Shown here: in pieces, positions 9,768-20,189 of the stretch
Layout of the letters: the number at the start of each line of letters is the position of its first letter
Position numbering within the stretch: position 1 is the stretch's first letter
Assembly (NCBI GenBank): GCA_964036195.1
Contig: OZ038458.1
Location: 1,984,001 to 2,048,000 of the forward strand
Length of the DNA: 64,000 nucleotides
Source: Sphaerolaimus hirsutus
Taxonomy: Eukaryota > Nematoda > Chromadorea > Monhysterida > Sphaerolaimidae
Direction: 5' to 3'
Notes under the pieces: generated by a model
The model's input: the letters and a program-made list of their open reading frames with translations, nothing else
The model's database searches: none
Told to the model about the DNA's origin: nothing
Translations under genes and position numbers: made by a program

Positions 9768-12700
9768 TCATTGCAAATTTTGAAAGTGATGATGTGCAGC
9801 CATGATACTGAATGCAATATCAGTCATGCTTACACCTGGTGACCCGGAAACATTTAGTGTGAATGGTTTCCACGAGCCAGCCCAAATTAATTCGATTGGG
9901 AGTTTTGTGACGTGCAAATTCGTTGGTCCGTTTTCGTTGGCCCATGAATTATCATTTAATTGATAATATTTGTGATCTTTCATGAGACAATGATCTATTG
10001 GTGAATGTGTGATCAGATCATTGGTGCCAGGAGCAACGAACATAATATGTGGGTGATTTGTGACTTTGACTGGCAGAAATTTATAACAAGTATTGTTATA
10101 TTCGTGTTGAAAATAAATAATTTCTGCTGTGACTGGTTTACAATCCCAGAACATTAATATATCTCCATGCCATTCAGCATAGAGATTTTGACGTCCTAGC
10201 AATGCTCGCAAGCCAAGGGTGGGATTGAATGTGACAATTGCATGAATTATATCTAGTTGGGTCTGACGGATGTGACATAATTGTTGCCAGATAGATCCAA
10301 ATTGTTTTTGTTCTAGATGTGCAATTTTGTCAACTTCGTATTGTTGACGAGCTGTGAGCAAGTGAAATACACCAACATCTAGATTTGGTGCGAGTTTGAA
10401 ATGAAGAGGAGCTTTTTCGGTTGGAGGCTTTTTCAATTTCTTAAGTTGATATCGAAGAAATTGAATGAATGCCGAGCCCTGGTCAATATATTTTGCATCT
10501 TTTGGCACGCATTCTGCATTATTTGGGAATTGTTGTGATCTCCATGTGACAGAAAATGCAGCTTGCAATTTTTCCACTATGTAATGATTTTGTGAATATT
10601 GCGCATCAAATTGACCAATCTCTTGGAATGCACACTGCTTGTTAAATGCGGTAGCATTCCATAAAGAGACGCCATTGTCGCTGTCATAACAATAGCCGGC
10701 TTGTGGGTTGCAATGTGATAGATCTTGAATTTCGGAAACTATTTTCTTTCCGTCAAGACTTGCGACCACACCTTCCTCTATGTGAAAGTTCATTACTGTG
10801 TTACTCAGATTGTGACAAAAGTAACAATAATCGATGTGAAGTGATTTGTTAGTGCTCCACAATGCATGACCGATTTTTATTAAAGGTTCGCCTTTCCAAG
10901 TTTTATTTTGGTAGGCGATCATGCAATCGTAGGTTGTGACTCTGTGGTTTTTAATGATTTCTGGTGGCAGCATAGCTTTTCCGCCCACCAGACTCATATA
11001 CGTGACTATAGTATGCTCTTGTTGAAAGCATCTATAAATTGGTGTTGTTTGTGGCTGAACACGCAACGTCCATATTGTTACCACAATATCCTCTATGGCT
11101 GTGACTTGAGGAAAGTGACATGTTACTTTTTCCGGAAGTTGTATTGCGTGCCCAGTGCGTGTTTTATGGCACAGATTAAAAGTTTTGTGATATTGATTTG
11201 TCCATGTGAGCGCGTTGGCTAATTTTGATTGTATTAGCAACGAGAGCGCCATTAAATGCGACACGTTTCCCCAGAACAAATATGTGCCAGTGTAGCGACA
11301 TGTTCGACGTGGGTTTGCGCGTCTTGCATCTTGCTGTGAAGATTGTGATTGTTGATGTGATTGATCAGTTTGTGAATCATCACCCTTATCAGGTGAAGGT
11401 TGTGAATTATCATCATCTTTTACCTCAGTGTCGATTTTATATTCAACACCGTCCTCTGTGTCGATTTCAAGAGGCACTAGGTTAGATGGGGATCTACGTG
11501 TGCGACGGCCGTTACTTGACAATACTGTGACTGCACGTATTTTGCCATCGCTTGACACGTGTATTTCGTGAACGCGGCCCATTTGCCACATGCCGCGTGG
11601 TTGTTTATCATCTGTGATTAACACCACTTGGCCACGTTTGGGAGCTTCGTTGATTGTGCCTTTTTTCAAGCGTTGATTTTTAGCTCGATCTTTGAGTAGG
11701 TCAATGTATTGACGTGACCACTCATACCAAAGCACTTCACGATTGTGACGAATTTGGTCCCAAAGTAATGTGATGTCATCTCTGTCCTTTTCAGGCACAG
11801 AGTTGAGTGCAATTTCGTCGATACAGTTGACGTCATTGACACGTGGGGGTGTGAGTGTGTAGGTTTTTTCGATTTGTGAGGGTGTGAGGTTGAAAGATCC
11901 ATCCGTCATTCTTTCCCATTCTTCTTTTGGAATTTTTCGCATGGGTTCAATCGTGGTGGAATCGAGTTCCATCTCACGTTTTTCATCCATGTAACATGGT
12001 GGTGGGGTGCCCCAAAGAAAATGTATTGGGCGCAGTATCGCTGCACCAATGTCTGTGTTTGACAAGTATGACAATGGTCGCGTATTGACGGAGAATTTGA
12101 CGTCGAGCATGACTGTGAGAAATTCATGCCATGTGAGACAACGTCGTCCGCATGCTTTTTTGAGCAAGCGTTTGACTAAACCTACCATGCGTTCGTACAC
12201 GCCGCCCTGCCAAGGACTATTGGCTGTGATAAAATGCCATTTTACGTCCGGTAGCATTTTGACGCAATTTTTGAATGTTGGGGCATTGTCGGACCAAATT
12301 GTGTCCGGCATGCCTCGACGTGAAATAAAACGATTTAGAGCCATAATTGTGTCGGCTGTCGAGACACTATTAGTTGACTCTAAATGAATGGCGCGTGTAC
12401 TGAAGCATGTTAGCAACAAAATGTGTTGACTGTGACGGGTTCCGTTCTGTGAATAAACTAACGGTCCCATATAATCAATGCCAATATATTGAAATGGCTT
12501 GATTTGTGATTGAGTTCGAGTGACAGGTAATGTGTGAAAATCAGGTAATGTGAATGGACCTCCTTCCGCTTTGCGGCATGTGACACATTTTCGCAAAATT
12601 TTTGCTACTACCTGCTTGGCGCTTGACAGCCAGCAATGTTCGCGTAAATCTGCTAAAGTGTGAAGCATGCCACTGTGACCAGCAAGCTCATGAAAATGAG

Positions 12701-14282
12701 TAACCACTAGCGTTGTTAACCACCCTGTCTTTGGCAGGTAGTAAAACAATGAAGGGTTTCGGTGTTCTTTGTGAGACACACGCGTGACACAATATAATAA
12801 ATTATTCCACGCGTCCCATTTGAGCATGTGGTGTTTGCCAAGTTGCGCTTGTGAAATGCAACTGGCACATTCCTCTGCTTGTGAAATGCGCAATACATGT
12901 CTAAATGCTTCGTTTAAATCAGCTTGTGTGATGGGTTTTGATAAATATTCACTTTCGCGCTTTGCAGCTTTATGCATGGAGCGATTTAGCCAATATGTTT
13001 TGACACGAAGCAGATATACGACAGTACGCAACAATTTTGACAGTGTTGAAAATCGTCGAATGTCGATTTCGAATGGATTTGAAGGGATGTGACGTTGTCG
13101 ACTTTCGACAAACGGATTTTGAGGAGTGACATATTGTGACAAATTGGGGTCCAAGTTGACAGGTACTTGCTGTGCAAGAGCATTAGCTGGTTGTGAATCA
13201 GGCTGTGAAACGGGCTGTGAAGTTACTGCTCCAGCATATAAAGGTCGACTGATGTGAATGTCGCCTTTCGCAAGCTCTTCGGTGACAGGTTGCGCTTGAT
13301 ATTGCGAAATGTCAAGCATGGTTGATGTGAGAGGTTCAGCTAAAAATGTGGGTCCGGTGAACCACATTGTTTCGATCATCAGTTGATCAAAAGTACAACC
13401 CCGTGACGCGATGTCGGCTGGGTTGTCTTTTGTAGCAACCTTGCAAATTTGAATGCAATGTTTTGACATTAGTGAGTGGATTTTTGTGACCCGATTGTTG
13501 ACAAAAGTAGCCAGCGGCTTTGCAGTATATAGCCAGCCGATGACAACTGTACTATCGGTCCAGAGGAAATTACTGTGAATTTTCCATCCACCCAGCTCAA
13601 CGAGTTCATGATGTAAATAATCGATGAGCTGTGCACCAATTGAGACACCTAGCAATTCCAAGCGTGTGATTGTGAGGGGTTGACCTTGTTTTGACGGAAG
13701 TGGGGCTAGTTTTGTGCGAGCTGTGAGAAAACCACTAAAATATCGGTCATCTTCATAATCGTATTCGTCAGGTGAAATTGCTTTTTGACGCAAATAAGCG
13801 CAAATGGCGTATCCATCTTTTGAGGCATCACAAAACACATGTAATTCTAATGGCCTTGTGACAGCTTTGACATCGATGCCAAAAGAGTGAAATGAGCGTG
13901 GGAATTTGATTTGACTTATGGACGAGAGATGTCTTTTTAAATCGTCCAATAAGTCATCCGCCTCTGGGTCTTCGATGAGTTCATCCCAGGTTGTGATATT
14001 GCACCTTTGAATTATTTGTGACACGCGAAATTTCAACCGAAATAACGCGGGTGCTGTGACGCCAATAGGATCGTATGTTGAAGCCAGTAATTTATTTAAA
14101 TTGCGGCGAGTGGCTGTGACAATGAGCGTGAAATCTTTCTTGGGAGCTGGCACCGCAATGGTGTCTTCAATGTGATCGTAAACGAGACCCATTACTTTGA
14201 TATATTGTGACTTTTTCGGGTTGAGGTCATCGGGTTTGATTTTCTCCGAGACCATAGGCGAATTTGTCATCCATTCGCGCAT
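9768..14282 (-). CDS. BEL/Pao Pol C-terminal part: RT end, RNase H, integrase, DUF5641, env-like
   Basis: This is 1504 codons in the same register as the frame that ends at 14364. Order: end of RT and BEL-specific A17-type region; RNase H with FCDASKDGYA near residue 150; integrase zinc-binding H2C2 around 535-580; integrase core with IDYMGPL near 600, SDNAPTF near 662 and a YERMVG glutamate near 695; a DUF5641-like basic domain around 880-960; then, after a hydrophobic segment near 1015-1035, a Cys-rich, N-glycosylated env-like region to the TGA. Normal BEL elements lack env, but env-bearing BEL elements are known in several animal phyla. Here the env-like part has no start of its own and would be made as a Pol fusion or by splicing. 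The apparent ATG at 14282 is simply the first Met after the interrupting TGA. Confidence 0.88.
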   Translation of the reverse strand: MREWMTNSPMVSEKIKPDDLNPKKSQYIKVMGLVYDHIEDTIAVPAPKKDFTLIVTATRRNLNKLLASTYDPIGVTAPALFRLKFRVSQIIQRCNITTWDELIEDPEADDLLDDLKRHLSSISQIKFPRSFHSFGIDVKAVTRPLELHVFCDASKDGYAICAYLRQKAISPDEYDYEDDRYFSGFLTARTKLAPLPSKQGQPLTITRLELLGVSIGAQLIDYLHHELVELGGWKIHSNFLWTDSTVVIGWLYTAKPLATFVNNRVTKIHSLMSKHCIQICKVATKDNPADIASRGCTFDQLMIETMWFTGPTFLAEPLTSTMLDISQYQAQPVTEELAKGDIHISRPLYAGAVTSQPVSQPDSQPANALAQQVPVNLDPNLSQYVTPQNPFVESRQRHIPSNPFEIDIRRFSTLSKLLRTVVYLLRVKTYWLNRSMHKAAKRESEYLSKPITQADLNEAFRHVLRISQAEECASCISQAQLGKHHMLKWDAWNNLLYCVTRVSHKEHRNPSLFYYLPKTGWLTTLVVTHFHELAGHSGMLHTLADLREHCWLSSAKQVVAKILRKCVTCRKAEGGPFTLPDFHTLPVTRTQSQIKPFQYIGIDYMGPLVYSQNGTRHSQHILLLTCFSTRAIHLESTNSVSTADTIMALNRFISRRGMPDTIWSDNAPTFKNCVKMLPDVKWHFITANSPWQGGVYERMVGLVKRLLKKACGRRCLTWHEFLTVMLDVKFSVNTRPLSYLSNTDIGAAILRPIHFLWGTPPPCYMDEKREMELDSTTIEPMRKIPKEEWERMTDGSFNLTPSQIEKTYTLTPPRVNDVNCIDEIALNSVPEKDRDDITLLWDQIRHNREVLWYEWSRQYIDLLKDRAKNQRLKKGTINEAPKRGQVVLITDDKQPRGMWQMGRVHEIHVSSDGKIRAVTVLSSNGRRTRRSPSNLVPLEIDTEDGVEYKIDTEVKDDDNSQPSPDKGDDSQTDQSHQQSQSSQQDARRANPRRTCRYTGTYLFWGNVSHLMALSLLIQSKLANALTWTNQYHKTFNLCHKTRTGHAIQLPEKVTCHFPQVTAIEDIVVTIWTLRVQPQTTPIYRCFQQEHTIVTYMSLVGGKAMLPPEIIKNHRVTTYDCMIAYQNKTWKGEPLIKIGHALWSTNKSLHIDYCYFCHNLSNTVMNFHIEEGVVASLDGKKIVSEIQDLSHCNPQAGYCYDSDNGVSLWNATAFNKQCAFQEIGQFDAQYSQNHYIVEKLQAAFSVTWRSQQFPNNAECVPKDAKYIDQGSAFIQFLRYQLKKLKKPPTEKAPLHFKLAPNLDVGVFHLLTARQQYEVDKIAHLEQKQFGSIWQQLCHIRQTQLDIIHAIVTFNPTLGLRALLGRQNLYAEWHGDILMFWDCKPVTAEIIYFQHEYNNTCYKFLPVKVTNHPHIMFVAPGTNDLITHSPIDHCLMKDHKYYQLNDNSWANENGPTNLHVTKLPIELIWAGSWKPFTLNVSGSPGVSMTDIAFSIMAAHHHFQNLQ

Positions 14283-14363
14283 GTTGAAATTTGCTCTGGC
14301 AAAAACAGCTTTAATTAAACGATAGAGCTGTATTGCATATTTGTCATCATCTACGCTGATAAC

Positions 14364-17300
14364 TCAATTATCAACGTAAATGCTGTTGAGCAACAGCTCC
14401 AGTTTCATTCGTTCATTGGTCTCAGCGGGATGCATGTGAGCTAATTCTTCTTCTAAGTGATATTTGATGACAGTTGACAAAATGGATGGACTGCATGTGA
14501 GACCAAACAGCACCCTTGTGAATTGCATCATTTGAATATTGTCTTCATGAGATGGAATGGTGTCATCACGCAGCCAGTAAAATTTTGTGAAGGCGCGTGA
14601 TTTTGGGTGAAGAGCAATTTGTAAAAATGCTTTCTCAATATCTGCTAATAACACCACTTTTCCGGCTCTGAAGCGAAGCATTAATCCGAGCGCCAGTGGT
14701 GTGAGAACTGGGCCTCGGAATAAGCAATTATTGAGACTTGGCTTGCCTGCAGAACCATCATACACTATTCGACATGTTGTCGATCTGCCAGGTGTGAGGA
14801 CAGGTTGGTGAGGTAGGATGTGTTCTTGCAAACCATCTTGTGAACCATAGACGGGTTCTATGACACCCTTGTGAAGTTGATCTGAGATGACTTTCGCGTA
14901 TGTAGCGAATAAATCGGGATCTTTTCGAAACCGTTTCAACAGTGACAGAAAGCGGCAAAATGCTTCTGCATTGTTGGTTGGCAATTCTTGAATTGTTGAT
15001 TTGAATGGCCAATCTACGCTATAGCGACCAGTTTCTGGATCGAGAGTAATTGATTCCAGAATTAACTGTTCAGCTATGTCGTCATCATGTGATAATGGAT
15101 CATCTGTGATACCTATTGACTCGAGACTGTGAAATTGAAATAATGTCTCCTGACCAACAGCAACAGCTGATGATGCATGTGAACTGCATGAAACCATGAA
15201 TTGATGTGGTGAAATGTCGGGTGTTGTGACAAATGATTGTGATGACGCATTTCCGCCAAGCATCAATCCAAGTATTGATTCGACTATGATCAATCCAGAT
15301 GGGAGTTCGATTTCTGTTGGTCGAATATCGAACTTCCAATAATAGTCTTGACCAATGACTACATCTGGTTGACATAGTTTGTGACAAAACTCATCAGTCA
15401 TTTCGGTCAATTCAAGCGGTTCCGCGAATTGTTCTTGTGCATGTTCACCGTACACAATATAAATGACTGTTTTGTCATCTTGTGACAAAGGAGGTGGGCA
15501 TGCATATGTTGCCAAATTATCCACTGCACGTAAAGTGAGCGGAATTTGTAACATATTGCCCTTATTGTCGACGTGTTTGTAAATAGGCATGACAGCCTCG
15601 ACCAAAAACGTATTGACTGTGACGGGCGTTTTTGTCGCAAACACGTTCATTTGAAGAACAACATCTCCTTTGTTTTCAAAGTTATACTCATTTGCCACGG
15701 ATGCCTTAATGTATGAATATTTGCATCCAGTGTCAAAGAATATTAACAAAGGGTCTGTGACTCTATTTAATTCAGCGTCTTTATTAATTAATGAAGCCTG
15801 GGCCACTTGCAAACAAACAATAGGTGCAAAATCGAACTCACATTCTTGTTCGGCCTGCTGCCTGGTAGCGGGGTTGGGGTTACCGTAACCCGCCTGTGCG
15901 CTCAGCACCTCCACCGTGGGCCTGTGACTAGGTTGAAGTGGCACCGACGATGACATTTGATTCGGGTTGAGGTGTGGGTACACCTCGTACCGTTTCTGCT
16001 GGAAGCCGCGGATTTTGGCCTCGACAGTCTCCATATCTGTGCCTTCCTGGATGAGGTTGGCACGAAGCGTCGTCCACAGCTCGTTTTCGCTGTGATATTT
16101 GCGGGCTTCCTCTTGAGCTTTCGCCTGTTGTGCGTTAGCGGGCCTCGGCCATTCGCCCATGTCGAGCGGGCCGTCCATGTCCAGCTGGTACAGCGTATTC
16201 TGTCTCCACCGGAAATCGTTTTCGTCCGGTGGGATGACACACACGCTCATCGGTTCCGTATGTGAAGGCGGATACGATGGCGGTGCATGTGACGACGCCG
16301 CTCCCGTTGTGATTACCTGAGCGTTGACAAAATTAGCGCTCGTTGCTTTGACAAAGGCTTTATTTTGTGAATTGTTTACCTGACGCCTGGCGGGTGCCTG
16401 TCTGGTAGGACAGAACGCCCCGTGATGCTGACCAATCTGGCGACAGTAGTAGCAACTCAGTTGTTGAGTGCACTGTGCCGCTTGATGGCCTCTGCGCGTG
16501 CAGCGCGTGCACACGTCGCCCAAAGCTCGCAACCGTTCAGTGCGCTCTCTCGGTGTGACGTATTGAGGGCAATCGGTTGTGTAGTGCTCTTTGACGCCGC
16601 AGAACAAGCACTCGAATTTCGGCTGGCGATAGTTAGCAGCAGGTTGTGAGGACTGCTTTTGACTAATCGCTCCGATCGCCGGAGTTCTGGGAGGTTGAGT
16701 GGAATTTTTATTTTTCCCTTGTGATTTTCCAACGTTAGCATTGGTACCAGCAAAAGCAACCGTATTGTGAATAGGTTTTGGTTTTGAAAAGGTATTTTGT
16801 GATTTATTTCCTTTTTTCTTTTGCTGTTGCCAACCTCCTCCATTTTGTGGCTTTTTTAATGATGAATTTTGTGATTTCTGAACAACAGTTGAAGATTGTG
16901 AACTTTGTTGTTCAGTTTTCATCGCGTCTAACCGAGCACGAGCAATGGTAGTTAATGCATCGACAAACCTGACGACTGTGAGTTCGGTGTCGCCGGTTAC
17001 AGCGGTGCGCATCGAATTCCGGTGTTCTTCTGTGACGGCAAGAACAATATTATCGGGAAGATAACCACGAATTATTCTTAACACTGCACCAGAATCGACA
17101 CTCTCACCCCTTTCTTTAAGTTGATTGAGAGTTGACAAAAGGGTTCGTGTGAAATTTGTGAGAGAGTCTCCTCTTGACGAAGGTTTTTCAAGTGAATACA
17201 ATTTATCCCAATGGGCTGCTTGTACCCGATGCGTTTCACCAAAGTTTGATTGTAACATGGTGACCGCTGTGATGTAATCTCGACCATCACCTTTTAATCC

Positions 17301-18083
17301 GGCCAGCAGTTCTGCTGCTGGACCGGTAAGGCTGAGCTTGAGGTATGTATATTTCATACCCATTGACAAATTAGCTCGGTCGTGAATTTGAGCTCGAAAA
17401 ATCTCCCACCAAGCTGCCCATTCTAACGGATCACCGTTATATTTAGCAAGCTCGATTTTAGGTAACTTTAACAAAGTTTCCGGTTGTGAAGGTTGAGAAC
17501 TACTTCCCATATTGACATTGTTGTAAGGGGGTTGTGAAAGGGGTTGAGTAGTTAAATCAACAGTGGACTGACCTTTCAAGGAAAGTATCAACCTTTCCGC
17601 GGATTTGATGTGCGCTTGGGCGGACGCAATCCTCGATTCCAGCTCATCCATGAGCATCATCGCGTTGTTCGAGCCCGAGTAGAGCGCGCGCTCCAATTTT
17701 GCGTTGGCGCTCTTTATCTCCTTGGCCACTCCGTCTTCGTCTCTGTCTAGGCTTGTGATGTAATCTTGGACAGTAGTTGTGAATTTGTCCATAGCCGTAG
17801 ACAGGTCCGAGCGTTTCATCTCGGCTTGGTAGCCGTAGGCCTGAAGTAATTCTAATACTTCCTCCGCCGCGCGTATGTTGACGGCGGCGGGTTGTGACTC
17901 GTCTTTGACGATTTTAGGAATCGGTTTGGATGTGAAACGCAGCACTCCGTTGCGCACTCCGGTCAACGCCCGGCTATGCTGAGTCAACGGATGAGCTGTG
18001 TCGAACTCATCAACGTTGCTCGCAGGCATAGCTGCGGCGGCGGCGGCGGCGCCTCGCTGAGCGCGTATGCGTTCGTCGGCCAT
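14364..18083 (-). CDS. BEL/Pao Gag, protease and RT N-terminal part
   Basis: This is 1239 codons. The N-terminus is Ala-rich and helical. A DUF1759-type Gag core (KLPKIELAKYNGDPLEW onward) spans about residues 205-400. Zinc-binding CX2C...H...C motifs cluster near 495-565. A DUF1758-type aspartic protease has its DTG near residue 780. RT begins around 1080, with the BEL-typical CRIVYDGSAGKPSLN stretch near 1110-1125 and a run to the catalytic box. The last residues are YVDN followed by TGA where the family has YVDD, so the RT catalytic site lacks its second Asp and the frame stops there. The downstream frame is exactly in phase. This points to an inactive copy, or a copy carrying consensus errors at one spot. 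Confidence 0.9.
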   Translation of the reverse strand: MADERIRAQRGAAAAAAAMPASNVDEFDTAHPLTQHSRALTGVRNGVLRFTSKPIPKIVKDESQPAAVNIRAAEEVLELLQAYGYQAEMKRSDLSTAMDKFTTTVQDYITSLDRDEDGVAKEIKSANAKLERALYSGSNNAMMLMDELESRIASAQAHIKSAERLILSLKGQSTVDLTTQPLSQPPYNNVNMGSSSQPSQPETLLKLPKIELAKYNGDPLEWAAWWEIFRAQIHDRANLSMGMKYTYLKLSLTGPAAELLAGLKGDGRDYITAVTMLQSNFGETHRVQAAHWDKLYSLEKPSSRGDSLTNFTRTLLSTLNQLKERGESVDSGAVLRIIRGYLPDNIVLAVTEEHRNSMRTAVTGDTELTVVRFVDALTTIARARLDAMKTEQQSSQSSTVVQKSQNSSLKKPQNGGGWQQQKKKGNKSQNTFSKPKPIHNTVAFAGTNANVGKSQGKNKNSTQPPRTPAIGAISQKQSSQPAANYRQPKFECLFCGVKEHYTTDCPQYVTPRERTERLRALGDVCTRCTRRGHQAAQCTQQLSCYYCRQIGQHHGAFCPTRQAPARRQVNNSQNKAFVKATSANFVNAQVITTGAASSHAPPSYPPSHTEPMSVCVIPPDENDFRWRQNTLYQLDMDGPLDMGEWPRPANAQQAKAQEEARKYHSENELWTTLRANLIQEGTDMETVEAKIRGFQQKRYEVYPHLNPNQMSSSVPLQPSHRPTVEVLSAQAGYGNPNPATRQQAEQECEFDFAPIVCLQVAQASLINKDAELNRVTDPLLIFFDTGCKYSYIKASVANEYNFENKGDVVLQMNVFATKTPVTVNTFLVEAVMPIYKHVDNKGNMLQIPLTLRAVDNLATYACPPPLSQDDKTVIYIVYGEHAQEQFAEPLELTEMTDEFCHKLCQPDVVIGQDYYWKFDIRPTEIELPSGLIIVESILGLMLGGNASSQSFVTTPDISPHQFMVSCSSHASSAVAVGQETLFQFHSLESIGITDDPLSHDDDIAEQLILESITLDPETGRYSVDWPFKSTIQELPTNNAEAFCRFLSLLKRFRKDPDLFATYAKVISDQLHKGVIEPVYGSQDGLQEHILPHQPVLTPGRSTTCRIVYDGSAGKPSLNNCLFRGPVLTPLALGLMLRFRAGKVVLLADIEKAFLQIALHPKSRAFTKFYWLRDDTIPSHEDNIQMMQFTRVLFGLTCSPSILSTVIKYHLEEELAHMHPAETNERMKLELLLNSIYVDN

Positions 18084-19440
18084 CGCAAAGTTTGATCAAT
18101 TTATTGCTTATTAGCAAAGTGGTAGCTAGCTGTGAACGAAATAAAATAAAAATAAATATTTCGTTAATTGTGACTTGTACTTGTAAAATCGTACGTATTT
18201 ATGCACGCGCTACTAACGATTTTGCGTCCAAAACCGTATTACTGTAACCTCGTGCGTGTGACTCAGGCTGTGAAAAGCAATTTCCAATGAAATTTCACGC
18301 GAGACGACTTAATTAGAGTGACCAATTATTTTAATTAGTCACCCTGCTCGCTGCGCCATGTAAAATAATACGGAACTTGTTGAAGTGACTTGTGAACCAG
18401 CTCCTATTCCTAACCGAGGAAGAGGACAAATGTGAACAAGTGAAAGTTGACGTGAAGCGTCGTCTCTAGTTGACGTTCCGTTATTTTATCAAATGTGATT
18501 AGTTGAGTTGAAGTGAATTGACGTGAGTTAGTGTGAAGCTAATTTAGATTGTTTACCAAAGGTTTTGACGAACGTTTTTATTTAGGCGATTAAATACAAA
18601 GAATTAAATGTAAATAAAATATATATAAAAATATACGTAAACAAAGGAATTAATTTACAACTAAATTAATTACTTAAATAAAACGTAAAAGAAGCTCTAA
18701 TTACCGGAGAAATAAGGCAATTTAAAGAAGGCACTTAATTACGACAAAAGGCGACAATTAAGTGGCGCGGTTGTGAATAAAGCACCTCAAAACAGCGCTG
18801 GTGTGAAATAAAACACTGAGGTGACTTAAAGCACCAAGCGTTAAACTTAGCACCAAAAACAAGCGACTTAATAAAGTGACTACGGCGCTTATTTAGATCC
18901 TAGGAAGAGATTCGTGTGAAGTTGACGAGGTTGCAAACACTGCCGATTTTAGCTGTGAAATCGGCTTTTAAGGGCCAGACCGATGGCGATTTGTTTGGCG
19001 CCAATCGGTCGGCTCTAATCTCCGATTTTTACCCAACATTTCCAATTGTGAAAGTTCAATCCTTGCCCGCTCGCTTCTCCGATGAAAAGCGAGCTAAACT
19101 GGCAAGATAGTCAAAATGTGAGACAAGCCAGACAGCATTTGAAATGGCGCGCGGGCCCGGCCCCCCACTCGGGGCGGGCCCGCCGCTTAACATAAACATG
19201 ACGGCGTATTTGCGTGCTGCTTGTCAAGGAAATGTGGCGGAATGTGAGCAATGACTAAGATCTAAATATGTGAGCGATGTGAAGCGCACGTTGTAAACAA
19301 CATCGCTTGAGATATTAAATGGTGAATGTGAAGATGTTAAAACTGAAATGTAAATATGAATGGAATCGTAATAAATTGAATTAACTAGATATAAAAGCGA
19401 ACATAAGAACGTCGACTTAAATATTAAAGATTTTACATTT
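18084..19440 (-). other. 5' non-coding region of BEL element (LTR/leader), TGTGA-rich
   Basis: About 1.35 kb with no coding frame I would support. I count 18 copies of TGTGA on the plus strand between 18,120 and 19,330, roughly fifteen times chance expectation, against very few TCACA. It also holds a GC-rich hairpin at 19,151-19,183. By position it is leader plus LTR, but no repeat partner was found. Confidence 0.45.
19151..19183. repeat. GC-rich perfect-arm hairpin
   Basis: GCGGGCCC opens and GGGCCCGC closes an inverted repeat whose inner part (GGCCCC against GGGGC) also pairs, leaving a loop of about six bases. It is far more GC-rich than its surroundings and lies in the BEL leader/LTR region. 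Confidence 0.6.
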
Positions 19441-19536
19441 TACGATAATGTTACACAACACTGTATCAGAAAGTTTATGATGCTTGATACTAAATGTCTC
19501 TGATTTCCAAGCATATCGATCCCCATTAGTGATGGA

Positions 19537-19745
19537 ATGGCGCCATGGCGCTGGCGCCATTTGAGGGCGCCAAAGGGCGCCGCGCCATGGCGCCATTGGC
19601 GCTTGGCGCCCTTTTTCTGTGGCGCCCTTGGCGCCTGGCGCCCACATTCTGAAAGGCGCCATGGCGCCCTTGGCGCTTGGCGCCCTTTTTCCGTGGCGCC
19701 CTTGGCGCCTGGCGCCCTGCTTTAGAAGGGCGCCAAAAAGGCGCC
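19537..19745. repeat. GGCGCC-rich minisatellite, left end of hAT MITE
   Basis: A repeated pattern of GGCGCC palindromes separated by CATG, CTT and CTTTTTC-type spacers, with a longer period near 74 bp. Short frames here on both strands are composition artefacts. Confidence 0.8.
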
Positions 19746-20189
19746 AGCAGGGTTTCACGGTGAGTGCTGTGTAAACGAAAAAAAAATGAAAAACGCATCC
19801 ATGATGATCTAAATGCGCCAGAAAAATGGACGGAGTGGTGTGAGTGGGTGGAAATCTTTCGTTTCAACGGTTCACCAGATATGTCTGGCGGATCAAAAGA
19901 CAAGAATGATGGACCGTCTAACTTGCAAAATCAGAAATAAACGGATTTAAATCGTTGCAATTAGGAAATATTGTTTGGAAAGGTCTATTTGTAATGAATG
20001 GATTGTTGTCAAATGACAATTTCCATTGCGTTTGAATTTGTCGTCATGTGGATTTTATTCAAAATTTTTTTGTTGCTAGCTTTGTTTTTGTTCATTACAT
20101 CCTGGAGAACGCGAATAAAGAAGTGAATGCGCGTACAATGGTGCCGTAGAAACATTTTTCGCACACGCATGGTGTTGTAGGCACTTTTT

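Larger units (their letters stand above)
9441..19440 (-). mobile_element. BEL/Pao LTR retrotransposon with env-like C-terminal region
   Basis: This minus-strand BEL/Pao element has DUF1759-type gag, zinc knuckles, DUF1758-type protease, RT, RNase H, an HHCC/DDE integrase, a DUF5641-type domain and an env-like tail, all in one register from 18083 down to 9537 but with two in-frame TGA codons. Element limits are approximate: they follow the extent of the TGTGA enrichment, about 9.55 to 19.35 kb. I could not match the flanks of 9.4-9.6 kb and 18.1-19.4 kb to each other, so LTRs are not demonstrated. The element appears recently decayed rather than ancient because the frame is otherwise intact over 2,800 codons. 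Confidence 0.82.

Noticed and set aside
9537..18083. UGA read as an amino acid (variant genetic code)
   Set aside because: All other long frames use TGG for Trp and ordinary stops; two TGA codons in one transposon copy are better explained as mutation.
9545..19350. TGTGA as K-box type microRNA target sites
   Set aside because: The motif is on the strand opposite to the element's transcript, so the sense RNA carries UCACA and would not be a target.
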